Below are positions 33,759-41,953 of a stretch of DNA of 64,000 nt, piece by piece (the first letter of the stretch is position 1; each line of letters opens with the position of its first letter). The position numbers were made by a program, and so were the translations under genes. The stretch is from NCBI GenBank assembly GCA_965221835.1, contig OZ244916.1, positions 806,001-870,000 of the forward strand, written 5' to 3'. The notes below the pieces were generated by a model. It had not been told where the DNA came from. It did no database searches and worked only from the letters and a program-made list of their open reading frames with translations. Source of the stretch: Persebacter sp965221835 (lineage in GTDB: Bacteria > Pseudomonadota > Gammaproteobacteria > Tethybacterales > Persebacteraceae).

Positions 33759-34640
33759 TCATATTTTTGCCGCCGCCGCCCGCAGTTTGTCGTTGACCGC
33801 CGCGATAATCGCCGCTTTTTCGGATTCAATATCCGGCGTTTCGCCCGTCCAATTAAAACCGCAAAACCGCCGCTTTTCCGCCCATCGTTGCCAAGGCATT
33901 TTTGCTTTTGTCAACGGCGAATGCATCGTAATGCCGATGTCGGAAAGAATCGCCGTCCTATACTCCGATGCGCCGAAGTACAAAACCGGAACGCCCATCG
34001 CAACGCACGGCAAAGCGCAATGCAAACGCGAACTTACAACCAAATCCGCCGCCGCATACAACGACAACAAACAATTCGCAACTTCCGTTTTCGCCGCATG
34101 CCCCGTCGCGTCCACATTGTGCCAATGCGACACCGAACGAACCGCCGCATTTTTTTCGCCGAGAATGCGGCGAATTCTTTTTTCTTTCATCAGATTGTTT
34201 TCGCCGACATCGCAAAAAACTATGCCGCCGACCGCGTTTTTTTCGCGCTTCGGCAAAGTCAGAGTTAAACATTTGGAATAAAACACATCAACGCCCGCCG
34301 CCCGCAAAATTTCCATCGTGCCAATATCGCGGCAACCAATCGGCGAATATTTGCGAAAATGCGCGATACATTCCGGACGCGTAAAATATTCCGCCGCGCC
34401 TTCGGCAATATGAAATCCGATATAAATCGGCGTAATGCATTCGGCGGGCGGAAACTGCGTAGAATCGGAATGCCATCCGTTAAACAGCAAAACGCACTGT
34501 TCTTCGGATGAAAAATCGCGCAACTTTTCGCGCGGAATCGCCAAATCCGTACGCGGCAACAAACGCGCGGCGGCGATGCTTTGTATTTCGTCCCCGAAGT
34601 TCAAAGACGATTCGTACGACAAAACGGCATAACGCGTCAC
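33759..34640 (-). CDS. Polysaccharide pyruvyl transferase family protein
   Basis: A 293-residue member of PF04230. It starts YAVLSYESSLNFGDEIQSIA, with the NxGDEIQ motif of the family. It also has PIGCRDIGTMEILRAAGVDV and SSRLHCALPCVAMGVPVLYF, the latter containing the H-x-x-(I/L) region for donor binding. Enzymes of this family add pyruvate ketals to surface polysaccharide or act as related glycan transferases. The gene lies between the second GT32 gene and the DUF3782-like array, which appears to have been inserted behind it. Confidence 0.85.
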   Translation of the reverse strand: MTRYAVLSYESSLNFGDEIQSIAAARLLPRTDLAIPREKLRDFSSEEQCVLLFNGWHSDSTQFPPAECITPIYIGFHIAEGAAEYFTRPECIAHFRKYSPIGCRDIGTMEILRAAGVDVFYSKCLTLTLPKREKNAVGGIVFCDVGENNLMKEKRIRRILGEKNAAVRSVSHWHNVDATGHAAKTEVANCLLSLYAAADLVVSSRLHCALPCVAMGVPVLYFGASEYRTAILSDIGITMHSPLTKAKMPWQRWAEKRRFCGFNWTGETPDIESEKAAIIAAVNDKLRAAAAKI

Positions 34641-34668
34641 AGCATTTTCCGCGAATCAAACTCCGTCG

Positions 34669-35505
34669 TTATTCCCGTAATTCGGGCAAATAACGGCGTT
34701 TCAGAATCTCAAATGCCGAATTCGGATGGTATACGCCGTTTTTTTTCAAACCAGTATTCCCCATGCTTTTACTGCAAAAATGAATGGTGTGTGCGTTTGA
34801 CAACAACGGGGATAGAACGCCCGCATCGTGCAGATCTTCGTTGAACAGGCACGCGATAAAATTCCAAGGAATAAAATGAGACATCCAAAACGGTTTCGTG
34901 TCTTGAAAAATCCCGAAATGACGGGCGGCAAGCGTTTGCGGTTCAGGTCCACCAGCACCGCCCCAACCTTGCTTTTCATGGGCGTTTTTCCAAAATTTCA
35001 GCAAAAGAACCGTCTTTTTCAATCGCCGTTTTGGAGTATCCCAAGGGACAATGCGCCCGGGATGTTCGCAAGCGTCCGCCAACGCTTCGGCGAAATAATG
35101 CCCTTTCGGAAACTTCATCACCGAGCAATTGATTCCGTCAGGCGAATCTTTATACATTACAATCTCATCGGACAACGAAAGCGGACGCAGACAAACCGTA
35201 TCCATGTCCGCATACCACCCGCCGATTTTCCGCATCAGTTCCCAGCGGAACCAGTCGGAAAATCCCGCCAAAGATCGCCGAACATAAAACATTTTGTCGG
35301 CGGATAAAATCTCGTTGCCATCGCGCACTTCCACTTTGCCCGGCGAAGTATCGCGCGGAATGTTCGGCAAATCGCCGTAAGTCCACAAATGGAAATCATG
35401 CCCGTTCGCGCAGAACGAATAAATGCAAAGTCGTTCCAAATCGGAAAGCGGTTTGCCGTCCGGCGAAATCCAAAGTCCGTTTATAATTTTGTTGTCGGGA
35501 GTCAT
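34669..35505 (-). CDS. GT32-type glycosyltransferase (second)
   Basis: About 278 residues from MTPDNKIINGLWISPDGKPL. The DXD motif is in IGGWYADMDTVCLRPL. It is paralogous to the protein at 30593-31438 along its whole length, including RRYLPELRE at the end. I chose the ATG at 35505 because it overlaps the stop of the FkbM gene by four bases and gives the same N-terminus as the paralogue; the longer frame is out-of-frame fkbM. The acceptor sugar is unknown. Confidence 0.85.
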   Translation of the reverse strand: MTPDNKIINGLWISPDGKPLSDLERLCIYSFCANGHDFHLWTYGDLPNIPRDTSPGKVEVRDGNEILSADKMFYVRRSLAGFSDWFRWELMRKIGGWYADMDTVCLRPLSLSDEIVMYKDSPDGINCSVMKFPKGHYFAEALADACEHPGRIVPWDTPKRRLKKTVLLLKFWKNAHEKQGWGGAGGPEPQTLAARHFGIFQDTKPFWMSHFIPWNFIACLFNEDLHDAGVLSPLLSNAHTIHFCSKSMGNTGLKKNGVYHPNSAFEILKRRYLPELRE

Positions 35506-36290
35506 GCGGCGGTTTTTCCGTCTTTGGAAAAATAAAAATCGTTGCCGATTCGGCGGTGAATGCGAAAGCCGCGTTCTATAAACGAATGCACATGGGCGGC
35601 GGAATCTTCCAATATTTCCGCCTGCATAAAAACATTGTTGCGACGAATCAAATTCGCCATGCCCGCAAGCGCGGCGCATTCGTGTCCTTCAATATCCATT
35701 TTTATGGCGATATTGCGCTCGCTGAAATCAAAGACGGAATCCAGCGGCATCGCCCAAATCGGCAAAAGATGCGGGCGGGTGTTTTTATGCACCGATGCGC
35801 TTCCGCGCGCCCTGTCGTCAATAAACATTTCGCCCTGCGTATCGCTTGCGGCGATATTGTAGGGCGTGATAGTATGCGCAAAATCGTTCGTTTTAATGCA
35901 TGCCTGCAACACGGGATATACTTTCGGATGCGGTTCAAACGCATGGATTTCGGTGAACATTTTTGTTTTTGCGGCGAGCAAAGAATACAATCCGAAATTC
36001 GCGCCGATGTCCAAAAAAATATCCGCGCCGCGATCTTTTGAAGATTGAAAAAGAAAACCGACTTGCCGCGGCTCAAATTTGCCGAACTTGAATATATGGC
36101 GCGCAGGTTTGTCAAAATGCCGGAATTGTCCCGCGAGTTTGTCCGCGGGATGAAGCACGAAATTGATTCCGCCCCGCCGACATTTAATTTCGCTTTTTCG
36201 GTGTCGCAATACCAAAAAATAACAAAACTCCCGCCACCAACGGGCGAATCCGCGCGACGGTTTTCCCAAAAAACTTTCAATTTCTTTCAT
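35502..36290 (-). CDS. FkbM-family methyltransferase
   Basis: About 262 residues. The AdoMet-binding motif is IFLDIGANFGLYSLLAAK, followed by EIHAFEPHPKVYPVLQACI and the FkbM signature AIKMDIEGHECAALAGM. Members of the family O-methylate sugars on surface glycans. The start at 36290 overlaps the GT25 stop by four bases (ATGA), so it is translated with the preceding transferase. A long upstream in-frame extension was rejected because it runs through the GT25 gene. Confidence 0.88.
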   Translation of the reverse strand: MKEIESFLGKPSRGFARWWREFCYFLVLRHRKSEIKCRRGGINFVLHPADKLAGQFRHFDKPARHIFKFGKFEPRQVGFLFQSSKDRGADIFLDIGANFGLYSLLAAKTKMFTEIHAFEPHPKVYPVLQACIKTNDFAHTITPYNIAASDTQGEMFIDDRARGSASVHKNTRPHLLPIWAMPLDSVFDFSERNIAIKMDIEGHECAALAGMANLIRRNNVFMQAEILEDSAAHVHSFIERGFRIHRRIGNDFYFSKDGKTAA

Positions 36291-37099
36291 TGCAATTTTT
36301 TCCCGACGGCGACCGCATCGCCGCGCGTTTTCTTTTCGCGCGAAAGCGGGTTGCGGAAAACATACAAACGCCATCTGACGCCTTGGGACAATTTCCAAAT
36401 TTTAGAACGCAACAATTGCAAAAATGTTCGTCCTTTGCGGCTTTCTTTTTTGTAATGCGGAAGCGCGATGTGTGTCGACAATCCTTCATGCGTCATAATG
36501 CGCGGCGAAACGGAATAAAATTTGATGCCGGTATGCCAGTACGTCGCCAGTGCCCAATCCACAGCATCGCTCATTTCGTACAGTTCAACCGCGAGTTTTT
36601 TGGCGCCCGCCAAAGATACCAAATAACCGATAGTGCTGATAACTTTTCCTTTCATTCGGCAGACGGAATATGAATCGTCAATTTTGCAAAGCGTCGACTC
36701 TTTCTTGTTTTTGGGAGTCGGGCGCAGATGAATCACATCCCATTCGTACGGAATGTTTGCGGCGGCGGCGGCGATTCGCAAAAAATCATCAAAAAACACC
36801 GCGTCATCTTCCAAAACGATGGCGGCGGGAATGTTTGAGTCGGCGATTCGCTTCCATAAGTTGTAGTGCGAAAGATAGCAGCCGATTTCGGCGGGCATTA
36901 GAATGCGCGCGTTTTTGCGGCGCATTTTATCCTGTCGCAACCGGTCGCCGAGGGCGGACAAATCCAACTCGCGTCCATCCACCGCATCCACCATTTCATA
37001 ACGGACTCCCAACTTCTCCAAACGGGCGGACATTTGCGCCCGCCGTCCGGCATCTCTCGCCAAAGAAATGCAAAAAATCGGCGGTGTATTGTTTTGCAT
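36287..37099 (-). CDS. Family 25 glycosyltransferase (second)
   Basis: A 270-residue LPS-glycosyltransferase-like enzyme: PPIFCISLARDAGRRAQMSA at the start, MPAEIGCYLSHYNLWKRIAD and the acidic motif AAIVLEDDAVFFDDF (about residue 100). GT25 enzymes add galactose or related sugars to lipooligosaccharide. The start at 37099 (MQNNTPPIFC) was chosen from the family N-terminus. Bases encoding that N-terminus also occur at 37848-37895 on the other side of the NYN gene, evidence that the NYN gene was inserted between the two GT25 genes. Confidence 0.88.
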   Translation of the reverse strand: MQNNTPPIFCISLARDAGRRAQMSARLEKLGVRYEMVDAVDGRELDLSALGDRLRQDKMRRKNARILMPAEIGCYLSHYNLWKRIADSNIPAAIVLEDDAVFFDDFLRIAAAAANIPYEWDVIHLRPTPKNKKESTLCKIDDSYSVCRMKGKVISTIGYLVSLAGAKKLAVELYEMSDAVDWALATYWHTGIKFYSVSPRIMTHEGLSTHIALPHYKKESRKGRTFLQLLRSKIWKLSQGVRWRLYVFRNPLSREKKTRGDAVAVGKKLQ

Positions 37100-37167
37100 T
37101 ACTTTTTCTTTTCGCGCGAAAACCCGTTGATAATCTTGTCGCCGGCGGCGAGTTTCGGCACAGCCGA

Positions 37168-37797
37168 TTATTTCAATGTTGCGCGTTTGGACAAATCCAC
37201 ATCGGCGGCGGCGCGCGCGGGACCATCGGCGGGAAATTCCGAACTGGGACCTTTTAGGTAAGTGATGCATTCATAAAAGTCGTCCAGCGCGACAAACAGC
37301 CCTTTTCGCTCCACCCATTCGCGCATGTGGGTGTTGCAAGAATGCCGCCACGACAAAACTTCAATGCGCCATCCTTTGCGGTGCATTCTTTCTATGTCGG
37401 CGTGAAATCCAACGCCGTCATAAAATCCTTTGCCGTCGCCGGTCAGCAGTACCACAATGCCGGGGTTGCCGTTGTTGTCCAACGCATCGCGCAACATTTG
37501 CGCCTGCAAGGCGGCGTCCACTCCTTGTTCGGTTCCCGTGTTTTGTCCGCGTTCTTGCAAGTTGACTTCAACGCCTTCTTGTTTCATTCTGGTCCACACT
37601 TCCTGCAATTCGGGCGGCACCGAGCCAACGGTATATGCTTTTCCGATATCGCGATTGGCGCGAGCGAGCGAAAGTAAGTTGGGAAAATGCATGCGGGCGC
37701 GAAAACGCGCGTCCCGCCCTTCGCATCTCTCGGCGGCTTGGCAGGCGCTAATGTAGATATTGGAGTTATCCCAATAGATAAAAACCTTGTCGTTCAT
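37168..37797 (-). CDS. NYN/PIN-like ribonuclease-domain protein
   Basis: A 209-residue NYN-domain protein of the LabA/DUF88 kind. It has VFIYWDNSNIYISACQ (first catalytic Asp and the Asn pair), TEQGVDAALQAQML (second Asp), and IVVLLTGDGKGFYDGVGF (third Asp). A metal-dependent RNA cleavage role is known for some relatives. It is out of place in a glycan operon, and its flanks carry copies of the GT25 5' end. Start chosen at MNDKVFIYWD (37797), with GGAGCG upstream. Confidence 0.85.
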   Translation of the reverse strand: MNDKVFIYWDNSNIYISACQAAERCEGRDARFRARMHFPNLLSLARANRDIGKAYTVGSVPPELQEVWTRMKQEGVEVNLQERGQNTGTEQGVDAALQAQMLRDALDNNGNPGIVVLLTGDGKGFYDGVGFHADIERMHRKGWRIEVLSWRHSCNTHMREWVERKGLFVALDDFYECITYLKGPSSEFPADGPARAAADVDLSKRATLK

Positions 37798-37844
37798 TGT
37801 CGCTCCTTTTGTCTGCAATTAATAAAAAAAAGATTGTACCACAA

Positions 37845-37915
37845 AGCCGCCGTCCGGCATCTCTCGCCAAAGAAATACAAAAAATCGGCGGTATTTGCGA
37901 ATCGGCGGGAATCAT
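37845..37915 (-). pseudogene. Truncated GT25 5' end left by insertion of the NYN gene
   Basis: Starts MIPADSQIPPIFCISLARDA and loses similarity after GRR. Bases 37848-37895 match 37041-37089 with two differences. Its ATG overlaps the stop of the upstream GT25 gene (ATGA), which suggests that this was the original start of the downstream GT25 gene before the NYN segment was inserted. Confidence 0.8.
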
Positions 37916-38697
37916 ACAATCCCCTTTTCGCCGTCTCGGATTTTTTGGCGAATCATCTTCCGCCGCAAACGATAATCGGCAAAACGCCACAATGCGCCAG
38001 CGATTCTGTCGCCGATTGTGCGCGGATTTTTCGGGGCGCGTTCTATTGTAGACGCCGCTTTGCTTTCGCGCACCGGCGCGGGAAGAACGCCGAAATAATC
38101 CAAACCGTTGCGCCACCATTCGGCGTACATCCAATCTATCGGCGCGCGCATTTCGCCGCAGATTTGCAGGAGTTTTTGGGCGGTTTTCGCCGTGATGATA
38201 TAGGCGACCGTTTGTCCGACACGGCGATGAAACCGCACGAGGCGGCGATTGTCCGGCAGATCTTCGGCAACGGAATGCGCAAAAGGTTTTTTGGGATGCA
38301 AAATAACAATATCCCATTTTGTTTTGCATTTCAGCACATCGCGCACAATCAAATCTAAAGAAAACGGCAAGACGGCATCGTCTTCCAAAATGAGGGCGGC
38401 GGGAATTTGGTTTGCGGCGATTTTTTGCCACAGCGTATAGTGCGACAAAAAACAGCCGATTTCGCCGGGGGTTAAATTCCAGCCGCGTTTTTTGCGCCAA
38501 AATTCGTCGTTCAGCGGAATCGGATAATCGGCGGGCGAAAACGTTTTGCCGTCAATCGCGTCAAAAACTTCGTAATCAAGATTCAAACCTTGCAACTGTT
38601 CGCGCATAACCGCCCGCCGCCCTTCCGCCCGCGCAAGCGAAACCAAAAATATCTTATATTCATCGTGCCGCGTGTTTGTACTTTGCATTCGTTCCAT
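37912..38697 (-). CDS. Family 25 glycosyltransferase (first)
   Basis: A 261-residue GT25 enzyme: KIFLVSLARAEGRRAVMREQ, LTPGEIGCFLSHYTLWQKIA and AALILEDDAVLPFSLDL (about residue 105). C-terminal basic residues suggest membrane association. It is the first gene of the minus-strand glycan locus. Its divergence from the other GT25 protein implies a different linkage. The ATG at 38697 (MERMQS) is used; MQSTNT is an alternative. Confidence 0.87.
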   Translation of the reverse strand: MERMQSTNTRHDEYKIFLVSLARAEGRRAVMREQLQGLNLDYEVFDAIDGKTFSPADYPIPLNDEFWRKKRGWNLTPGEIGCFLSHYTLWQKIAANQIPAALILEDDAVLPFSLDLIVRDVLKCKTKWDIVILHPKKPFAHSVAEDLPDNRRLVRFHRRVGQTVAYIITAKTAQKLLQICGEMRAPIDWMYAEWWRNGLDYFGVLPAPVRESKAASTIERAPKNPRTIGDRIAGALWRFADYRLRRKMIRQKIRDGEKGIV

Positions 38698-38763
38698 ATT
38701 TTTTGTAAATATAAAACCGCCATTTTAACCGATTATGGATTTTTGCACGGCATCCCGAAACCA

Positions 38764-41355
38764 TCAAAACCGCGTGCGGAGGAAGGCGGAGAGGGCGGAG
38801 TTGCCGGAGGTTAAATCGTGTTCGGCGGCGATGGCGAAGTTTGTTTTTTGTTGCAGGCGGCGGGCGTAACCGATTGATACGATGTCTGCGGCGCGTCCCG
38901 ACAAATCGGCGGCGAAGTTTTGGGCGGCGAGTGTTTGCGGTTTTTTGTTGTAAAACGCGTCCGCGAAACTTCCTTCCGCCGATACAAAACGAAAATGCGC
39001 GCGCCCCGACAAAAACGGCGGGCGGCGATATGCAAACCGGATTTCGTCCGCACCGAAAACATTTTGCGCGGCGATTCCCGCCGTCCATTCTTGCGCGCGC
39101 AAATCGGAAAAACCGCGCAACAATCCGTCCGCCGCCGATGCATCGGAATGCAAAACGGCATAATCGGCAAAACCGCGCCATTGTCCGAAACCGCCGCGTA
39201 CGCCGATTCTTCCCGCCGCACTGTTTGCGCGCGCACCGCCCAATGCGCCGAAATCCGCGCCCAATACGGTGCGCGATTCGGAAAGCGCCGCGGCTTCGGC
39301 AATGGCGGAAACTTTTTCGCCGCCTTGCCAGCGCAAACCGAATTGGCGATAAGGCGCATCGCCGCCGCCGAATGCCGCAAACGGACGCACGCCTTTTCCG
39401 CGCATTTCCAAAACAAACAAATCTTCGGTAACGGCAAAAAACGGCGCGGCGGAATCGGAAAACGCCGAACGAAAACGAGTCGCATCGGCGGCGGCAAAAT
39501 CGCGCCGCAACTGCCAATCGCCCGCCGCCGCACCGAGATGCAAAATGTGTCCGTTTTCGGAATCGCGCGCGGCAAACAATGCGCCGTCCCGAATCTCGCC
39601 GACAGCGGACGGCAACATTCGCCTCGCCGCATCGCCCAACGCGAACGATTCCGATTCCGCCGCAATCATTTTTTTCAGCGGCGCATTAAAATACGCGCCG
39701 CCAACTCCGCCGAACGCGGCTTTTGCGCCGTTCAAGTTTGCGGGCAGATTCGCAAAATGCGATGGCAACACCGCGCCGCCCGACAACAATCGGGAAGATT
39801 GCGCCGAAGACGCCTGCACCGAAACAAGCGTTACCGTGCCTTGCAAATTGATAGCGGCGGATAAATTAATCAATCCCCATCCGTAAATATCGTCCGGAAT
39901 ATCTTCTTCGCCTGCGTCAAAATCAATTGATGCGCGCGTGCCCAACGGCGTAGCGGAAGTCAACAATGCCGCCAACACAACTTCCATCGGCATTTCCGGC
40001 ATCCGACTTTTTAACACCGCCAACGCGCCGGATGCTATCGGTGCCGCCCACGAAGTGCCGCTCTGAAATCTCCCTATTTCGATGCCTTCGCCGGGCGCGA
40101 CAACACACCAATTTTTTGCGGCACCGCAACCGTTGGAAAATTGGGAAATAACTGTTTGTCTGTCCACCGAACCGACAACCAACCATTTGCCGATAAGATT
40201 GTTTTCAACATCGTTTTCAAAAAACAGCGGCGCACTCGCCCAACCGCCGGGGTCGTTAAGATTGGCGTATATTGTTTTTCCGCCTCGCACTGTAATGGAT
40301 ACGCCGGTTGCGGATGTCCATAGCGTAGAAAGCGCAGCCGTCGCCACGGCGCTACCTTCGTGGTCATAACGAATTAAATCAAAATCGCGGATAAACTCCA
40401 ATTTGTTAATCACCTCGCCCAGTTCGCATCCATCCTCCGTGCGGGTATTTTTGCCGCATGCATGGGCATTAAGATTCCGTGAGTTCCAACCGTCGTTGCT
40501 CGCCGCCCACACAAATATTTGGTCTTTGTCTTGCAACCAATCCGCAAATTCCATGAATTCGCCGCGAAGTCCCATGCCTTCCTCTGTCGACAAAATAGGC
40601 GTAAAAAATGGCAACGCGTTCCTTGAGGGTAATAACCAAAAACCCGGCAGATAATTTCCGTCCGCATCTTTGCGCCGCGCCCAGTTATAAGGAATGTTCG
40701 GGCTGAAACTATTGTTGACAATATGCGCCGTGCTTTGAGTCGCGCGCTGAAGTGCATCTCTGACGCCGTCCGCGCGGTTTTGTATCGCCAGAATGGACGC
40801 GCTGAATGCAACGCCATGCGAATCAATTAATGTATCGCCGATTTCCCCGTTTTCCAGTATCACCTCGCCGCCGCCGCCGCCGCGCCGCCCCGCCGCCAAA
40901 ATTGCGACATAAGTGCCGTGAAATCCCTCTCCGTCATCCAATGCGCTAAATACCGTCGGCGTCGGCGCAATTCTGTCAAATATATTTTGCGTTTGCGTAA
41001 CGAGAACGCCATCCAAATCGGGATGCCGCGGGTCAAAACTCGGTTCTACGACGGCGATGGTTACGCCTTGCCCGAAATAGCCGCGCCGATACGCCGCATC
41101 AGCATTAATTTGTCCGAGACCGTGATGCGCGTTAAATTCCGCATCGGGCGCATAGTTTGTTGTCGCATTTAATGCGGGCAAAACCGCCTGATATTGCGAA
41201 CGCACAAAAGAACCGGAAATTTGTTGAAAATCCGGCACCGGTGCGCGAACTACGCCGCCATCTGCACCGCCACCACCGCCACCGCCGCAACCTGTCAGCG
41301 AAAAAATGAATGCTGAAAAGGTGATGTGAATCGCTTTAATAAAAAAATTCCGCAT
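38764..41355 (-). CDS. Subtilisin-type autotransporter lipoprotein (second)
   Basis: An 863-residue surface protease. The signal peptide ends SLTGC followed by a Gly run (lipobox). The S8 domain has GQGVTIAVVEPSFDP (Asp), EGFHGTYVAILAAG (His) and FQSGTSWAAPIASGALAV (Ser), with VVAPGEGI before the Ser. The C-terminal 280 residues form a strand-rich barrel domain ending SALSAFLRTRF with a terminal Phe. It lacks the long coiled-coil stalk of the other two relatives. The start at 41355 has the strong ribosome binding site GGGAGG. Eight consecutive G lie 29 bases upstream. Confidence 0.88.
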   Translation of the reverse strand: MRNFFIKAIHITFSAFIFSLTGCGGGGGGGADGGVVRAPVPDFQQISGSFVRSQYQAVLPALNATTNYAPDAEFNAHHGLGQINADAAYRRGYFGQGVTIAVVEPSFDPRHPDLDGVLVTQTQNIFDRIAPTPTVFSALDDGEGFHGTYVAILAAGRRGGGGGEVILENGEIGDTLIDSHGVAFSASILAIQNRADGVRDALQRATQSTAHIVNNSFSPNIPYNWARRKDADGNYLPGFWLLPSRNALPFFTPILSTEEGMGLRGEFMEFADWLQDKDQIFVWAASNDGWNSRNLNAHACGKNTRTEDGCELGEVINKLEFIRDFDLIRYDHEGSAVATAALSTLWTSATGVSITVRGGKTIYANLNDPGGWASAPLFFENDVENNLIGKWLVVGSVDRQTVISQFSNGCGAAKNWCVVAPGEGIEIGRFQSGTSWAAPIASGALAVLKSRMPEMPMEVVLAALLTSATPLGTRASIDFDAGEEDIPDDIYGWGLINLSAAINLQGTVTLVSVQASSAQSSRLLSGGAVLPSHFANLPANLNGAKAAFGGVGGAYFNAPLKKMIAAESESFALGDAARRMLPSAVGEIRDGALFAARDSENGHILHLGAAAGDWQLRRDFAAADATRFRSAFSDSAAPFFAVTEDLFVLEMRGKGVRPFAAFGGGDAPYRQFGLRWQGGEKVSAIAEAAALSESRTVLGADFGALGGARANSAAGRIGVRGGFGQWRGFADYAVLHSDASAADGLLRGFSDLRAQEWTAGIAAQNVFGADEIRFAYRRPPFLSGRAHFRFVSAEGSFADAFYNKKPQTLAAQNFAADLSGRAADIVSIGYARRLQQKTNFAIAAEHDLTSGNSALSAFLRTRF

Positions 41356-41432
41356 GGTAGAAATCCTCCCGAACATTAAATTACCCCCCCCGAAAATTTA
41401 AAGATTATAAACCCGCCCGCCGCAAACGCAAA

Positions 41433-41915
41433 CTATCGCCGCCAGATTCCTTTGCGGCTTTTTTTTGCGCGGGCTTCGGCGGCATCCAAACGGGCGCGGG
41501 GAATTAGCGGTTCGCAACTTTGCGAAAAACGGCGGTAGTGTTTTGCACCGCCGCGCCGCACCATTCTTTCGTTGACCGAAATGATTTTGTCGCCGGCGAG
41601 GAACAAAACCGCGACTTTGCGTTTGTATTTGTCTGTCGTCATAATGTGCGCGTGAATTTTTTTGCGTCCGATGATTTGCCGCAACATTTTTGTCGTCATT
41701 TTGTACGGGCGCGGTGCGTATTTTTCGGGTGCCTGAATGCCGCACAGACGAATCTTTAATCGCCCGTAATGTACAGTGTCGCCGTCCACCACATAAAACT
41801 TGGACGAAGCCGCGTTTAGCGTGTATACATCTTTTGCCGCCGCCCCGCCGCAAACGCAAACGGCGAAAAAAACGCCGATAACGCCGCGCGCAAAAAACGA
41901 CAACGGCGGTTTCAT
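41433..41915 (-). CDS. Secreted staphylococcal-nuclease-like protein
   Basis: A 160-residue thermonuclease-fold protein with a signal peptide (FFARGVIGVFFAVCVCGGAAA). The SNase core shows YVVDGDTVHYGRLKIRLCGI, QAPEK and, in place of the usual Arg/Glu-rich active-site strand, KRKVAVLFLAGDKIISVNERM, then ARAKKSRKGIWR at the end. The Arg of RLCGIQAPE and the Asp of DGDT match SNase catalytic and calcium positions. It probably degrades extracellular or periplasmic nucleic acids. Start chosen at MKPPLSFF. Confidence 0.88.
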   Translation of the reverse strand: MKPPLSFFARGVIGVFFAVCVCGGAAAKDVYTLNAASSKFYVVDGDTVHYGRLKIRLCGIQAPEKYAPRPYKMTTKMLRQIIGRKKIHAHIMTTDKYKRKVAVLFLAGDKIISVNERMVRRGGAKHYRRFSQSCEPLIPRARLDAAEARAKKSRKGIWRR

Positions 41916-41953
41916 CGCAACATCGCGCCCGCAATATCGCCGCCCGAACGCCA

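Noticed and set aside
37766..38500. 244-codon minus-strand frame spanning the GT25 gene and the remnant
   Set aside because: Only its last part, from 37915, is meaningful (the GT25 remnant); the rest is a shadow of the GT25 gene.
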